Assembly: GCA_003576905.1 (NCBI GenBank)
Contig: QEVG01000001.1
Coordinates: 62,001 to 126,000 of the forward strand
Length of the DNA: 64,000 nt
Direction: 5' to 3'
DNA from: Planctomycetota bacterium
GTDB taxonomy: Bacteria > Planctomycetota > Phycisphaerae > UBA1845 > UTPLA1
Part shown: positions 18,202-28,032 of the stretch, in pieces
How positions within the stretch are numbered: the stretch's first letter is position 1
Layout: each line of letters starts with the position of its first letter
Notes under the pieces: generated by a model
Seen by the model: the letters and a program-made list of their open reading frames with translations, nothing else
What the model was told of the DNA's origin: nothing
Database searches by the model: none
Translations under genes and position numbers: made by a program

Positions 18202-19221
18202 TCACGCCGCCTTCTCCGCCGCCGTGGGAGTCTTATCGAGGATGTCTTTCAAGACGGCATCCGGCTCGAGCCCTTCGGCCTGCGCCTCGAAATTGAGCAG
18301 CACGCGGTGGCGCATGGCCGGCTGGTAGACTTTCCGAATGTCCTCAAAACTCACGTTGTAGCGGCCATCGAGAAGCGCCTTGACCTTTGCGGCGAGGCTG
18401 ATCGCCTGCGCTCCGCGCGGTGAACTCCCCCACCGGACGTAGCGATTCGTCAGCTCCGTCGCAAACGGCCCGCGCGGGTGCGTCGCCAGCGTCAGCCGGA
18501 TCGCGTAGTCCTGAACGTGCGGCGCCACGACGACGCGCTGAACGAGCTTCTGGGCGCCGATGATCTGCTCGGCCGACATGACGGGCTTGATCTCGGGCTT
18601 GTGGCCGGTCGTGGTCCGCTCGAGGATGGTCGCCAGCTCTTCGCGGCTCGAATAATGAACGATCAGCTTGAAGAAGAAGCGGTCGAGCTGGGCTTCCGGC
18701 AGCGGATAGGTGCCTTCCTGCTCGATGGGATTCTGAGTCGCCATGACAAAGAACGGCGGCGTGAGCCCATAGCGTACGCCCGCCACCGTTACACTCTTTT
18801 CCTGCATCGCCTCGAGCAGTGCGGACTGCGTCTTGGGCGTGGCGCGGTTTATTTCATCGGCAAGCACCATCTGGGCAAAGATTGCCCCGCGCTGAAATTG
18901 AAACTGCCGCCGGCCCGTCTCGGGGTCCTCGTTGATGATGTTCGTTCCCAGGATGTCCGCCGGCATCAGGTCGGGCGTGAACTGGATTCTCGAAAACTCC
19001 AGCTTGAGCGCCTCGGCCATCGAACGAATCAGGTAGGTCTTTCCCAGGCCGGGCACGCCCTCAAGCAGGGCATGTCCGCCGGTAAAGAGACAGATCAGCA
19101 CGCCCTCCACGATTTCAGAATGGCCGACAATCGCCTTGCCGATCTCGTCGCGGACCAACTTGAACTTGGCGCGAAACTCTTCGGTTGCCTTGGCAATCGC
19201 CGGATCTACTTGTGCGGGCAT
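18202..19221 (-). CDS. MoxR-family AAA+ ATPase
   Basis: 339 residues; GGAG sits six bases before the ATG. Walker A is GVPGLGKTYLIRS (about residue 58), Walker B is VLADEINRATPKTQSALLEAMQE (about 125), and the sensor region reads FFVMATQNPIEQEGTYPLPEAQLDRFFF. The C-terminal helical lid follows. MoxR ATPases act as chaperones that insert metals or remodel complexes, usually together with vWA proteins. The preceding gene in the same direction encodes a large vWA protein 52 bases away, fitting that pairing. Confidence 0.95.
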   Translation of the reverse strand: MPAQVDPAIAKATEEFRAKFKLVRDEIGKAIVGHSEIVEGVLICLFTGGHALLEGVPGLGKTYLIRSMAEALKLEFSRIQFTPDLMPADILGTNIINEDPETGRRQFQFQRGAIFAQMVLADEINRATPKTQSALLEAMQEKSVTVAGVRYGLTPPFFVMATQNPIEQEGTYPLPEAQLDRFFFKLIVHYSSREELATILERTTTGHKPEIKPVMSAEQIIGAQKLVQRVVVAPHVQDYAIRLTLATHPRGPFATELTNRYVRWGSSPRGAQAISLAAKVKALLDGRYNVSFEDIRKVYQPAMRHRVLLNFEAQAEGLEPDAVLKDILDKTPTAAEKAA

Positions 19222-19273
19222 TCAACACTCCGATCTTTGCTTGCTGCGCCGCCACGCCAACGTGGCCGCTGAA

Positions 19274-22200
19274 TCACTTCTGCTCGTCCTGCTGATCCCG
19301 GGCGCGCTTCTTTGCCTTCAGCAGGCGTGCCGTCATGGATTCTTCAGGGGCCTCGTCTTTTTTCGCGGGTCCGGGCAGTGGCGGAGATTTGGCCTCCGCA
19401 CCACCCAATGCCGTGGTGAGGTCTTTCGCGGGTTTGACAGCCCCAGGGCCGGCTTCGAATTTTGCACCCACCGCCGACATGTCCTTTTCCGACGGAGCCG
19501 CCGCGGAAACCGCCGTCGCATCGCCCTCGCGGGTTCGTTCCGAACGGACCCTGGCCCGGACTCCCTTCAGGTCGGTCAGTGTCTTGGCCGCCTTTTGCCC
19601 TGGCGCAAACCGACCGGCCAGGCTGGCAATATAACCGCGCGCCCACGCCAGGGCCTTGACAGGGTCGAGGGCAATCCGGCGAACGGCAATGTCCATGAGG
19701 AACGAGAAGATGGCGAGTTTAAGCAGGAATTCCCATATGGGAGTGCGCGTCACCGTAGGAGGCAGATTGTGGGCGAAGACCGTGTCGGGGTCGGCATTGA
19801 TAGAGAGAATCCTTCCCTCGGAAACTTCTGCGATCTCCCGGAGAAGTGCTTCGTTGGGCTCAAGATCGCGATACTCCGGCGAGTAGGCCACAGTGACGCC
19901 GGTTCGGATCATCGCCGGTTTCTTGTCCTTTTCGCCCGTGGCAACGACGTTGAGAAGGTATGTCCCCTGTTCGCCGAGCCTGAAACGCCCTTCGTACCTT
20001 CCGGGCCCGGTCTGCACAATCTGCACGTTGGTGGATGTGCCGTCCGGGGCGATGGCGCGCCCGACGAACTGCTGGAAATTCTCGAAGCCCTCGCGGTCGC
20101 CCATGCTCTCGATGACGATATGTCCTTCATCGCCTTCAGTGGTGGTCGTCACATCATAATTCGCGGCGGTGCCCTGCTGCATGCACCATCGCACGGCCTG
20201 GGCCCAGAGCTTGCTGAAGCTCGGCCAGCCTGCCCAATCGGCCCCCCAGTGTTTCCACCGGCCACTGGTAAAGGCCAGCGTGCGACCGAACCCGCAGAGC
20301 CAGTGGGCGAGAAGCGGATCGCCGCGCTCCGTGATCAGGGGCATTTCCACATCGACGACCTTTCGCGGCGTCGTCACGACGTATCCGTTCAACTTCGGAA
20401 TACTCTCGCTTATGCCAACCATGATCTCGGAGAGGTGCGGTCGCAATTTCGGCGTAAAAATCTCGTCGCGAATAAGCGGCCGGCGAACGATGCGAGCCTC
20501 CTTGGTAAAGATCCGTGGAAGCTGCTTTTCATCACCCGCCTGGCTCAGTGAGTAATAACGACCGCCCGTTACCCTGGCGATGTTCTTCATGGTTCCGATT
20601 TCAACATTTCCATGGGGGAAGATGGAAACGGTGGAACATGTCACCTTGCTGCCGACCATCTGGTTGAGGAGTCCGGTCGAAGGCGGGGCCGGATCGCCGT
20701 CGCTGATGATAATCATGTGCCGCTGCGCGGCATCCGTGCAGTTCATCAGGGCCTTATAGGCCATTCGCATCGGCGTGTCGAAATCAAACATGTCAGCGTT
20801 CTGCATGCGGCGAAGCTGGGCCGTGATGCCGTCCTTGTTGGCGGCCACCTGCATCGGAACTTCCCAGTGAAAGCCGGATAGACCCCACCCAACGACGCCG
20901 TAGTAGTCGAGCCTGGAGAGCGTCTTCAGGGCGGCAATGGCCGTCTCGATGCCCCACATGTTGCCCTGTGGCATTTCGCAGGAGTGCATGACGATGGCCA
21001 GGGCGCCGCGCGGAATCTGCTTCACCGCGTCCACGTCAAAACGGACCGGCATGATGTCTTCCACGACGGACCCCTGCCAGCCGCCGGCCGCGAAGCTCTC
21101 GTCGCCGCCGAGCATGAGAAGCCCGCCCCCGAGATCGCGCACATAGCTGGCCAGGGCCCGTTGCTGCTCGGCGCTGAACATCTCCGCGGGAACGTTTGCG
21201 AGGACAATCGCCGAGAAATCCTGGAGCGTTGCCGTGTCAATGTTCAGGGACTCCGCCTGCGCCCATTGCACGCGGATGCCCTCGCGCCTCAAGGCTTCCA
21301 CGAGCACCTCGTCGTCGGGCTCGTCGCTTCGTGTGCCCACGAAGAGCACTGTTTGCGGCCCCTCGACGTTGGTGAACGCACGCGCAATGTTGTTCTGCCC
21401 CATGAAGTCGGCCGACTTGTCGTCGGGCACAAACTCAGCCCGAAACTCGTGAGCACGGGCTGCCGATATCGGCACGCGCACGTTGAAGGCGTTTCGGCCC
21501 GGTGCCAGCGTCACCCGCTGCCCCGAGCCTTCTACGTCCGGCGTCAGGTCGAGCAGCTCTTCCTCCTGCCCGACCCGCTGGTAAATCAGGATGGTGCCGC
21601 TCGTCGCGCGGTCGCTCTTGAGCACGAGCCGGAGTGGAACCTGCTCGTGGAGGTTGGCATAGGGAGGAGCGGCAAGCTGCTCGAAGACGACCTCGGAACC
21701 GAATTCGTAAGTCAAAGGCAGGACGTCGATGATCAGGTTGTTGGCCCCGGCTGTTTTCGCCTCTTCGAGCGCATCGCCGATGTTCTGAATGCCGTCCGAG
21801 AGGATGACCACGCGGTTGTTCGTATCGTTCAACGCGCACGCCGCGGCCACGCGAAGTCCCTGCGCCAGATTGGTCCGATCCGGCTTCTGTCCGTCGGCCA
21901 GAGGCATCGGCACGTGAATCCCGCCGTCGGGCCCCGGCCGGCTCGGGAGCTGCTCGATGTTCGCGCCGCCGTCAAAGGTAAGGATCGCCACACGGTCGTC
22001 CGGCGGTACCTTCGCCGCCGCCCGGCGCACGAATTCTTCGGACTGTTTACGAACCTCGGCGGGAATGGATCGGGACTGATCGAGGAGGAACAGGACCGTG
22101 AGATCGTCGTTCTTTAGGATTCGGTGCGTTCCGGCGATGGCCAGCACAAGAATAAGAAGCACCAGCGTTCGGATCGCAAGGGCCAGCTTGCCGCGGATCG

Positions 22201-22312
22201 GGCCGAGTCCCGCGAGAGACCGGCGGGCCATCCACCAGAAAAGCAATGCGAGAAATGCCAACCAGAGGTAGGCGGGACGGTCAAATCGATCCAGTGAAAA
22301 GATGCTGCCCAT
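19274..22312 (-). CDS. Large membrane vWA/GATase-like protein partnered with MoxR
   Basis: 1012 residues. Two N-terminal membrane helices (about residues 12-28 and 42-62) precede a vWA-like domain with a MIDAS-type DQSRS (about 77) and SDGIQNIGDAL (about 177). A glutamine-amidotransferase-like Rossmann domain follows (VLFVGTRSDEPDDE to LGGGLLMLGGDESFAAGGW, about 330-420), then a second vWA-like segment (SDGDPAPPSTGLLNQ, about 545). A beta-rich region and another membrane helix (FLLKLAIFSFLMDIAV, about 860) come next, and the last 120 residues are low-complexity. The layout matches planctomycete proteins adjacent to MoxR ATPases and related to BatA/BatB. It probably acts at the inner membrane with the MoxR ATPase. 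Its client is unknown. Confidence 0.87.
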   Translation of the reverse strand: MGSIFSLDRFDRPAYLWLAFLALLFWWMARRSLAGLGPIRGKLALAIRTLVLLILVLAIAGTHRILKNDDLTVLFLLDQSRSIPAEVRKQSEEFVRRAAAKVPPDDRVAILTFDGGANIEQLPSRPGPDGGIHVPMPLADGQKPDRTNLAQGLRVAAACALNDTNNRVVILSDGIQNIGDALEEAKTAGANNLIIDVLPLTYEFGSEVVFEQLAAPPYANLHEQVPLRLVLKSDRATSGTILIYQRVGQEEELLDLTPDVEGSGQRVTLAPGRNAFNVRVPISAARAHEFRAEFVPDDKSADFMGQNNIARAFTNVEGPQTVLFVGTRSDEPDDEVLVEALRREGIRVQWAQAESLNIDTATLQDFSAIVLANVPAEMFSAEQQRALASYVRDLGGGLLMLGGDESFAAGGWQGSVVEDIMPVRFDVDAVKQIPRGALAIVMHSCEMPQGNMWGIETAIAALKTLSRLDYYGVVGWGLSGFHWEVPMQVAANKDGITAQLRRMQNADMFDFDTPMRMAYKALMNCTDAAQRHMIIISDGDPAPPSTGLLNQMVGSKVTCSTVSIFPHGNVEIGTMKNIARVTGGRYYSLSQAGDEKQLPRIFTKEARIVRRPLIRDEIFTPKLRPHLSEIMVGISESIPKLNGYVVTTPRKVVDVEMPLITERGDPLLAHWLCGFGRTLAFTSGRWKHWGADWAGWPSFSKLWAQAVRWCMQQGTAANYDVTTTTEGDEGHIVIESMGDREGFENFQQFVGRAIAPDGTSTNVQIVQTGPGRYEGRFRLGEQGTYLLNVVATGEKDKKPAMIRTGVTVAYSPEYRDLEPNEALLREIAEVSEGRILSINADPDTVFAHNLPPTVTRTPIWEFLLKLAIFSFLMDIAVRRIALDPVKALAWARGYIASLAGRFAPGQKAAKTLTDLKGVRARVRSERTREGDATAVSAAAPSEKDMSAVGAKFEAGPGAVKPAKDLTTALGGAEAKSPPLPGPAKKDEAPEESMTARLLKAKKRARDQQDEQK

Positions 22313-22373
22313 GTAAACCGCTGCCTACGGTGAGTGCCCCCGATCCTAATACGTGATCCGGCCGGAGGAACCG

Positions 22374-23303
22374 TCACCAGTGTATCAACTGCACGCGATT
22401 GTTCCATGAGTCGAGGCAGTAGATGCCCCCTTCTCGGTCGAGCGCGACGCCCCAAGGCTGCGCGATCTGGCCCACAGCCCGGCCCGGCGAGCCCCAGCTT
22501 GCGACGAAAGCGCCGTCGCGCGTGAATCGAGTGATTCGGCTGTTTCCGCGATCCGCCACCAGCAGCGTGCCCGTGCCTTCAATGGCGACGCCGTAGGGAT
22601 AATTAAGTTCGCCCGGTCCGTCGCCGGCCGTTCCGAAAGCTATTAAAAATCGTCCGTCTGTGCCGTATCGGCAAATACGATGGTGACAGGCGTCGGCCAC
22701 CCAGAGGGTTCCATCCGGATCGAAAACAAGCGACGCGGGCCGCTCCACCCATCCTTCTCCGGCCCCCTTGTCTGCGAAGCTTGCGATAAAGCGTCCGTCC
22801 GGTGTGAACTTGCTGATCCGATCGTTTCCGCCGTATTCGCCGACATAGACGAACCCGTTGCGGTCTATCGCCACCGAACAGGGGAACCCGAACTGGCCCG
22901 GACCCTCGCCGCGCGAACCAAATCGCAACAGCTCACGGCCGTCGCGATCAAACGCGATGACGCGGTAATAATGCGTGTCCGCCACCCAAAGGCGGTTATT
23001 CGAATCAACGGCCATGCCCGTGGGCTTTCCATTCTTGAATTCCGGCATCCGCCACTGATGTTCGTACTCACCCGCTGGGCTGAACCGCTGAATCCGCGCT
23101 GTCTTGTCGCAAACGAAGACGCTTCCGTCCACGGGCGAAACCGCGATTGCACGGGGGTAGCTGAATTCGCCCGGCGAGAGGCCCGGCCCACCGAAAACCC
23201 TTTCGACCGCCGAAGCGTCAGCGGCCTCTCCCCCACATCCCGCCAGCAGGACGCCAAGCAGGGTCGTGACGCTGATGCAGAATGTAGACCTGCGACGAAG
23301 CAT
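22374..23303 (-). CDS. NHL-repeat lipoprotein
   Basis: 309 residues from the ATG at 23303; a TTG at 23324 is an alternative start with an AGGA nearby. The signal peptide ends in LLGVLLAGC, a lipobox, so the protein is membrane-anchored at its N-terminus. Five to six NHL repeats follow, each with GxPxGxAVDxxNRLWVADTxxxRIxxF-like strands, forming a beta-propeller. NHL propellers bind proteins or ligands. Genes on both sides run in the same direction: the permease stop is 30 bases upstream of this start, and vWA starts 61 bases downstream. The five genes from the ABC binding protein to MoxR may therefore form one unit. Confidence 0.88.
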   Translation of the reverse strand: MLRRRSTFCISVTTLLGVLLAGCGGEAADASAVERVFGGPGLSPGEFSYPRAIAVSPVDGSVFVCDKTARIQRFSPAGEYEHQWRMPEFKNGKPTGMAVDSNNRLWVADTHYYRVIAFDRDGRELLRFGSRGEGPGQFGFPCSVAIDRNGFVYVGEYGGNDRISKFTPDGRFIASFADKGAGEGWVERPASLVFDPDGTLWVADACHHRICRYGTDGRFLIAFGTAGDGPGELNYPYGVAIEGTGTLLVADRGNSRITRFTRDGAFVASWGSPGRAVGQIAQPWGVALDREGGIYCLDSWNNRVQLIHW

Positions 23304-23333
23304 ATCTCCACGTCTTCTACGCAAATTTCCTGA

Positions 23334-24971
23334 TCAAGACTCGGCCGGGAGTGAGTGTCCTCCTCGAACCCCTGGGGCGAGCCATGCGCCGATCATCGCG
23401 GGAATGAGCATCATCAGTGCCAGTGCTATGGTCTCGTCCTGACGCCCGTAATGCATCTGCATGTCCACTCGAACGGCCAGGCTCCCGCCGAAAAATCGCG
23501 GAGGCTGAACCAGGACGCTCGCCGCGACCTCTGAAAGAGCCATACATCCCGCAACAAGCGCCGCCGCCGCGACCGGCTTCCAGAGAAAGGGCAGCCGCAC
23601 GCGCGCCGTGACCGTCACATCATCGGAGCCATCCAGCCGGGTCTGCGCGACCAGCGATTCCGGCACGCGTCGATTGAGCAGTAATCCGACAGCCATGGGA
23701 AAAAAGGCATACCGCGTGAAAGTCGCAGCACCCCACACAAACGGCGTGCAATCATATACGCTCCAGCGCGAAAGCGGATCGCTGATTCGAGTGTAGAAGG
23801 TCGCCAGTGCGGTTCCGATCAGTTCCGGCGGCAGTACCGCCCCTGCGAATGCAGCCGCGATCGCACCGACCTGCACGAATCGCCTCGCTGGCGCTCGCGC
23901 TGGATCTCCCAAGATCGTCGTAGTAGCTGCAAACGCCGCGCCGGCCGTCAAGAGACCGACGATCAGGGTTGCAAGCCCGTCGCGCCGGAAAGTCAAATAG
24001 GCTGTGCGGATAGACTCCTCGAGTCCCGCCCGGCCAGTCGCCAACTCGGCGATGAACACAACAATGGGCAGAATCGTCATCGCCACGGCGACCACGACGG
24101 CCAGCGCGGTTGCACGATGTTCGACGGAACGGGTCTGCCCCAGCTCGCGTGCTTCCAGTGACTCAGCCCAATTTGACATTGCCCGCAGCCCTGGAGCGGC
24201 AGCCGCGGCGGCAAGAGCAACCAGCACAATCACGGGCCATGCGTGCCAGAAGAGGTAACCGGCGGGCCGTGGCCGGCTTGCCGCCGCGGAGGCCTGTGCC
24301 ATCACTTCAACCGACCAGACGTCGCCGCTGCCCATGAGCGGCGGAACCGTGCTGTCATTGATGGCAAGTGTGAACACGATGGCAAGTGCCGCAGTCACGG
24401 GTGCCCGCATGGGCGGGATCGCGCCCCGTACGAAGGCCAGGACACCCGGTGCATCGAGGCGGGCCAACTGATAGCCCGTGCGGCCCGTCTGAACAAACGA
24501 AGCCGATACGACGAGTGCAGGGATCGGCCAAAGCCAGGTCGCCAGCACCCAGGCCGACTGTACCCACTCCAGCCCGGGCGTGTTCCAGCCCAAGGCATCG
24601 AGCAGGCGGGCGGCCCAGCCCCCCTGCCGTGTGGCGAGCAGCATCCACGCATACGCGAATGTGCCGGGCATGATCACGAGTGGCATGATGACCATGGAGA
24701 GGAGCAATCCTCGGGCGCGACGAGGGCGGGATGCGACGAGCGCGAAGGTGGCAGGCAGTGCAATGACGCCGGCCAGCGCGGTGGCGGAGCCGGCCATCGC
24801 GACGGATCTGAAAAAACAGGACCAGAGCCGCGAACTGGGCCAGATACGCTGCGTTTCGACCGGTCCCCCAAGCGACTCAACGAGGACCGTACCCAGGACA
24901 ACCCCGATCGACCCGGTGAGGGCCGCCCAGCCAACAATTCGAAGGATGCGGACGACAAGAACCGAGTTCAC
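23334..24971 (-). CDS. Iron(III)-type ABC transporter permease (FbpB-like, two-domain)
   Basis: 545 residues. The GTG at 24971 overlaps the stop of the binding-protein gene by four bases (GTGA), so translation is coupled. About twelve hydrophobic segments in two halves are typical of the fused FbpB/ThiP-type permease. Each half should carry an EAA loop that docks an ATPase: the first lies near VRGAIPPMRAPVTAALAIV, the second near VTARVRLPFLWKPVAAAAL. No ATP-binding subunit is found in the window, so the ATPase must be encoded elsewhere or shared. Confidence 0.9.
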   Translation of the reverse strand: MNSVLVVRILRIVGWAALTGSIGVVLGTVLVESLGGPVETQRIWPSSRLWSCFFRSVAMAGSATALAGVIALPATFALVASRPRRARGLLLSMVIMPLVIMPGTFAYAWMLLATRQGGWAARLLDALGWNTPGLEWVQSAWVLATWLWPIPALVVSASFVQTGRTGYQLARLDAPGVLAFVRGAIPPMRAPVTAALAIVFTLAINDSTVPPLMGSGDVWSVEVMAQASAAASRPRPAGYLFWHAWPVIVLVALAAAAAAPGLRAMSNWAESLEARELGQTRSVEHRATALAVVVAVAMTILPIVVFIAELATGRAGLEESIRTAYLTFRRDGLATLIVGLLTAGAAFAATTTILGDPARAPARRFVQVGAIAAAFAGAVLPPELIGTALATFYTRISDPLSRWSVYDCTPFVWGAATFTRYAFFPMAVGLLLNRRVPESLVAQTRLDGSDDVTVTARVRLPFLWKPVAAAALVAGCMALSEVAASVLVQPPRFFGGSLAVRVDMQMHYGRQDETIALALMMLIPAMIGAWLAPGVRGGHSLPAES

Positions 24972-26095
24972 TCAAGAAGCATCTCGCGCACAAGCTGATC
25001 TGACAAGTCCAACAGCTTTGCGGCCGCGGCATAGTCAACGATCGCCTCGCCCGGCGCGTCGGCCTTCAACTTCTGGCGCAATTCCGGTCGTACCGGCACG
25101 TTTCGCGAGTCGCTCGCATATAACTTCTCTTCGACTTCCGCCGACAGAAGGTAGTCGATGAGTCTTCGACCCGCCTCGGCATGCGGGCCACCGCGCACTA
25201 GCCCGACCGAGCACGGAATCCACAAAGTGCCGCTCGTGCCCGAGCTCTCATCGGCGGTCTTGAGTTCGGGGTAGATCATCTCAATGGAATCTCCGCGGGC
25301 CCTGGCGGTAATGACATCGTCGGTGTCGGTGGCGACGATTTCGGCGACGCCACGGCTAAGGAGGAGAACCGACTGGGCATTGCCGTCGGTCAGCCTGCAA
25401 TCGTTGGACTTCAGCCCCCGATAAAAGGCCTCCATCGCCGGCCTGCCCCAGAGCGACAAAAGAACCGCCATGTGTCCGCGCGTCGTACCGAACCTCGGGT
25501 CGGCCAGCCGGAAACGTCCTTTGAACCTCGGGTCAATCAACTCACCCCAGCTCCTGGGGAGATCTTTCGGGGACGTTCGCCCCGGGTCGTATGCGATTAC
25601 TCGTCCGCGCAGTCCGAAGGCAGCCCAGACTCGCGCCGGGTCGCGGTAGGCTTCCGGGATATCGCTCGCGGCCGCGCTTGAATAGGGGACGAGGACCTCT
25701 GCGGTCGCTAGTTGTATCGTTCCGAAGATCTCCCCCGACCACCATACGTCGGCGCGCGGCCGGCTGCGCTCGGCGAGGAGCTTATTGACCAGACCCGTCG
25801 TCTTGCCGGCCTCGGTATCGAAGACGCGGTGTGTCCTGATACCGGTTCGCTTCTCGAACTCGGCGAGGATCGGCTCAGCAAACGCCGCATCTACCGAGCA
25901 ATAGATGACGACCTCGGACGCGGTCGGCGAATCTGACCGCGGCTTACAGCCGATGATCTCCATGCCGAGAATCAACGCCACGGCGATACGCGCGATTGGC
26001 GAACACGAGTCGCATGTCGGCGCCGGAACCCGCCGTCCCGAAGGAAAGGAGGAGGACATGCAAGAATTACCCGCCACAAACGATTTCGCCATCAC
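24968..26095 (-). CDS. Extracellular solute-binding lipoprotein, iron(III) FbpA/FutA-like
   Basis: 375 residues as drawn. The start is uncertain: GTG 26095, ATG 26092 and ATG 26059 all lack a clear ribosome-binding site. A hydrophobic segment ends in LGMEIIGC, a likely lipobox near residue 52. The mature part is a type 2 periplasmic binding fold: VVIYCSVDAAFAEPILAEFEK, then DVWWSGEIFGTIQLATAEVL, LPRSWGELIDPRFKGRFRLADPRFGTTRG and DTDDVITARARG. This matches the FbpA/FutA and thiamine/spermidine-like binding proteins; iron is the most likely ligand but is not proven. It heads the permease gene with a four-base overlap. Confidence 0.88.
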   Translation of the reverse strand: MMAKSFVAGNSCMSSSFPSGRRVPAPTCDSCSPIARIAVALILGMEIIGCKPRSDSPTASEVVIYCSVDAAFAEPILAEFEKRTGIRTHRVFDTEAGKTTGLVNKLLAERSRPRADVWWSGEIFGTIQLATAEVLVPYSSAAASDIPEAYRDPARVWAAFGLRGRVIAYDPGRTSPKDLPRSWGELIDPRFKGRFRLADPRFGTTRGHMAVLLSLWGRPAMEAFYRGLKSNDCRLTDGNAQSVLLLSRGVAEIVATDTDDVITARARGDSIEMIYPELKTADESSGTSGTLWIPCSVGLVRGGPHAEAGRRLIDYLLSAEVEEKLYASDSRNVPVRPELRQKLKADAPGEAIVDYAAAAKLLDLSDQLVREMLLE

Positions 26096-26188
26096 CCCGG
26101 TGGAGACGGCGCAATCATGCTACCGGGCATCTGATCTCGTGTCCCCATCAGGCAAATATCGGGATAAGAGGAATGCCCACGAATGGCT

Positions 26189-27055
26189 CTATGGGCACGG
26201 CGACGTTGGGTTAAGTAGGTCATTTACAAGGTCGTCAAGGTCGAAAAGGTCCAGCATGGCATTGCCATCTGAATCCGAGCACGCACATGTCGTCGTGCCG
26301 ACGTGCCCGCCGCCGACCAGACAGTCGACAAGCCGCTGAATATCCGCCGCGCTCTGGCAATTGTCGCTGTTCGTGTCACCCAGGGTAGTCGCACAGACAG
26401 CGTTCTGGACAAGAAAGGTCGCCGTAGCGTTGTTCGTGAATGTCGCGGCGCCGGCCGTGACAACGTATTGCGCGGCATTGTTCGTGCTCAGGGCATTGGA
26501 CGCACCGGTGAACACCACGGCCTGAAGCGAAGTCGATGGCAAAGCGAACGGCACGCCCGGCCCGAAGTTGCCGTCAGCATCGTTGGTTATGCTTCCCGTA
26601 TGCGAGCCGGTATAGGCTGCCCCGCCCCAACTGAGCCGCCAGAGAATCGTTCCATTGTCTTGTTCGAAGGTAAGCGAACCCGCGGCGAGATATGAAGGCG
26701 GGATCAGGTTCGTCATGATGAAATCCGGCGCGGCTGCGGGCGACGTGTAGGACGCGAAGTTCGAGCTCGCGATGAGCACCCTCCGTCCAGCCGACCCGGA
26801 TGGCACCGTTGTGGCCATGTCTACGATCATTATGGGGTTTGCGCCAGTCGCGTCGAATACGCGAACGCGCGAGAACTGCATCTGGTTCTGTCCGGCGCTG
26901 CGCATTCGAAGTTGGATCGCCTGCGCCGTTGTGTCGCCGTTCACGCCTCCGATGACCTGCTCGATCTGCATGAAATGGAAGGTCGCGGAGGCCGGAGCGG
27001 CCGCAAACAGAGGTAGGAATGCTGCCAAACCGACACAGGAGCCGTTTTTTTTCAT
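26189..27055 (-). CDS. Secreted protein with dockerin-like C-terminus
   Basis: 288 residues from the ATG at 27055, where the signal peptide KKNGSCVGLAAFLPLFAAAPASA begins; AGAGG lies eight bases upstream. The mature domain starts FHFMQIEQVIGGVNGDTTAQAIQLRM, a family of exported planctomycete proteins with no known function (predicted beta-sandwich). The last 60 residues contain two calcium-loop-like stretches, DTNSDNCQSAADI and DSDGNAMLDLFDLDDL, as in dockerins. No catalytic motif is visible. It lies divergent from the next PEP-CTERM gene, with a spacer of about 260 bases. Confidence 0.8.
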   Translation of the reverse strand: MKKNGSCVGLAAFLPLFAAAPASATFHFMQIEQVIGGVNGDTTAQAIQLRMRSAGQNQMQFSRVRVFDATGANPIMIVDMATTVPSGSAGRRVLIASSNFASYTSPAAAPDFIMTNLIPPSYLAAGSLTFEQDNGTILWRLSWGGAAYTGSHTGSITNDADGNFGPGVPFALPSTSLQAVVFTGASNALSTNNAAQYVVTAGAATFTNNATATFLVQNAVCATTLGDTNSDNCQSAADIQRLVDCLVGGGHVGTTTCACSDSDGNAMLDLFDLDDLVNDLLNPTSPCP

Positions 27056-27317
27056 GATCAGTGCCTCTTTTCCCAGGGACAGAGTATCCACCCGAGCCAA
27101 CGCTACATGGAAAGCTATGTCGCGAGTGGTGTGGCATATTGCACAATGCGTGTCGCATGTTCCAATGGGGCCCGGCAGCCCCTCTGGTTTGGCAATTCAG
27201 CAATCGTCGAGGCGGTGCGCGACATGATTTCTCAGCGGTTGGCGGCGACGTTGTCGTGGAGCGAGAATTCTAAGCGAGCGGCGCTCGACGTACCCCATTA
27301 AAAAGGAACTTACGGCA

Positions 27318-28022
27318 ATGATGAGAATCGCAGTCCACCTACTCCTAGCAAGCGCCATTCTAGGTCCAGCCTCGAATGTAAATGGTTTAGCTGTAATATG
27401 TTATGACGACGAGGCTTTTCTGGATGCCGTGGGTACGGTTCACCTAATCAATTTCATCGACCTTCCTAACGGGCGCCCTTCCTACGACGGAGCGGAGATT
27501 ACACACAGTTTCAACTATGAAGGCGCTGGGGCGTTCTTCAACTCGCCCACCGGCATCCTCTCTCTCCAAATGCGAGAGATTGGCGATTTTCAGCTGGCGG
27601 CGATGGCAGTACCGCCCGAACGGGCATGGATCGATGTCCGCCCAACGAATCCATCCCGCGGGGTCGCAATTCTTTACGAGGGCCAAACGACGTTGTCGGC
27701 GTATGACGACGCCGGGGTGTTGATCGCCGTCGCCGTTCCAAGGGATACGGTCGGCCTCCCTCGCCACGACGGTCATGATCACGGAGGATTCCTCGGAATC
27801 GTGTCAGACGTTCCAATCGCTTCGGTTCGCGTAGAACGAGGCGAATCCTTCGAAGCGATCCATGGATTCCTGTTTTCGCCCGTTCCCGAGCCGGCGACGG
27901 TCTCGGCTTTACTCCTTTGCGCGGTGCTGGTGAGGGGCAGGCGACCGCGCATCGTGAGATGCGAGGTATGCGGGCCAGACCTGGAGGATTCGGCCGGCCG
28001 ATGCGGGCACATGCCCCTGTGA
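27318..28022 (+). CDS. PEP-CTERM secreted protein with unusual Cys-containing extension
   Basis: 234 residues; AAGGA precedes the ATG. A signal peptide (about residues 1-23) is followed by a beta-rich domain of about 170 residues without a recognised motif. PVPEPATVSALLLCAVLVRGRRPR forms a PEP-CTERM signal near residue 188-211. Such tails normally end within a few residues of the arginine cluster. Here 23 more residues follow, with three Cys (RCEVCGPDLEDSAGRC). The gene ends ten bases from the converging gcvP stop. Lower GC at its start hints at a different history, but the evidence is slight. Confidence 0.82.
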   Translation: MMRIAVHLLLASAILGPASNVNGLAVICYDDEAFLDAVGTVHLINFIDLPNGRPSYDGAEITHSFNYEGAGAFFNSPTGILSLQMREIGDFQLAAMAVPPERAWIDVRPTNPSRGVAILYEGQTTLSAYDDAGVLIAVAVPRDTVGLPRHDGHDHGGFLGIVSDVPIASVRVERGESFEAIHGFLFSPVPEPATVSALLLCAVLVRGRRPRIVRCEVCGPDLEDSAGRCGHMPL

Positions 28023-28032
28023 AGCGCGGCGA

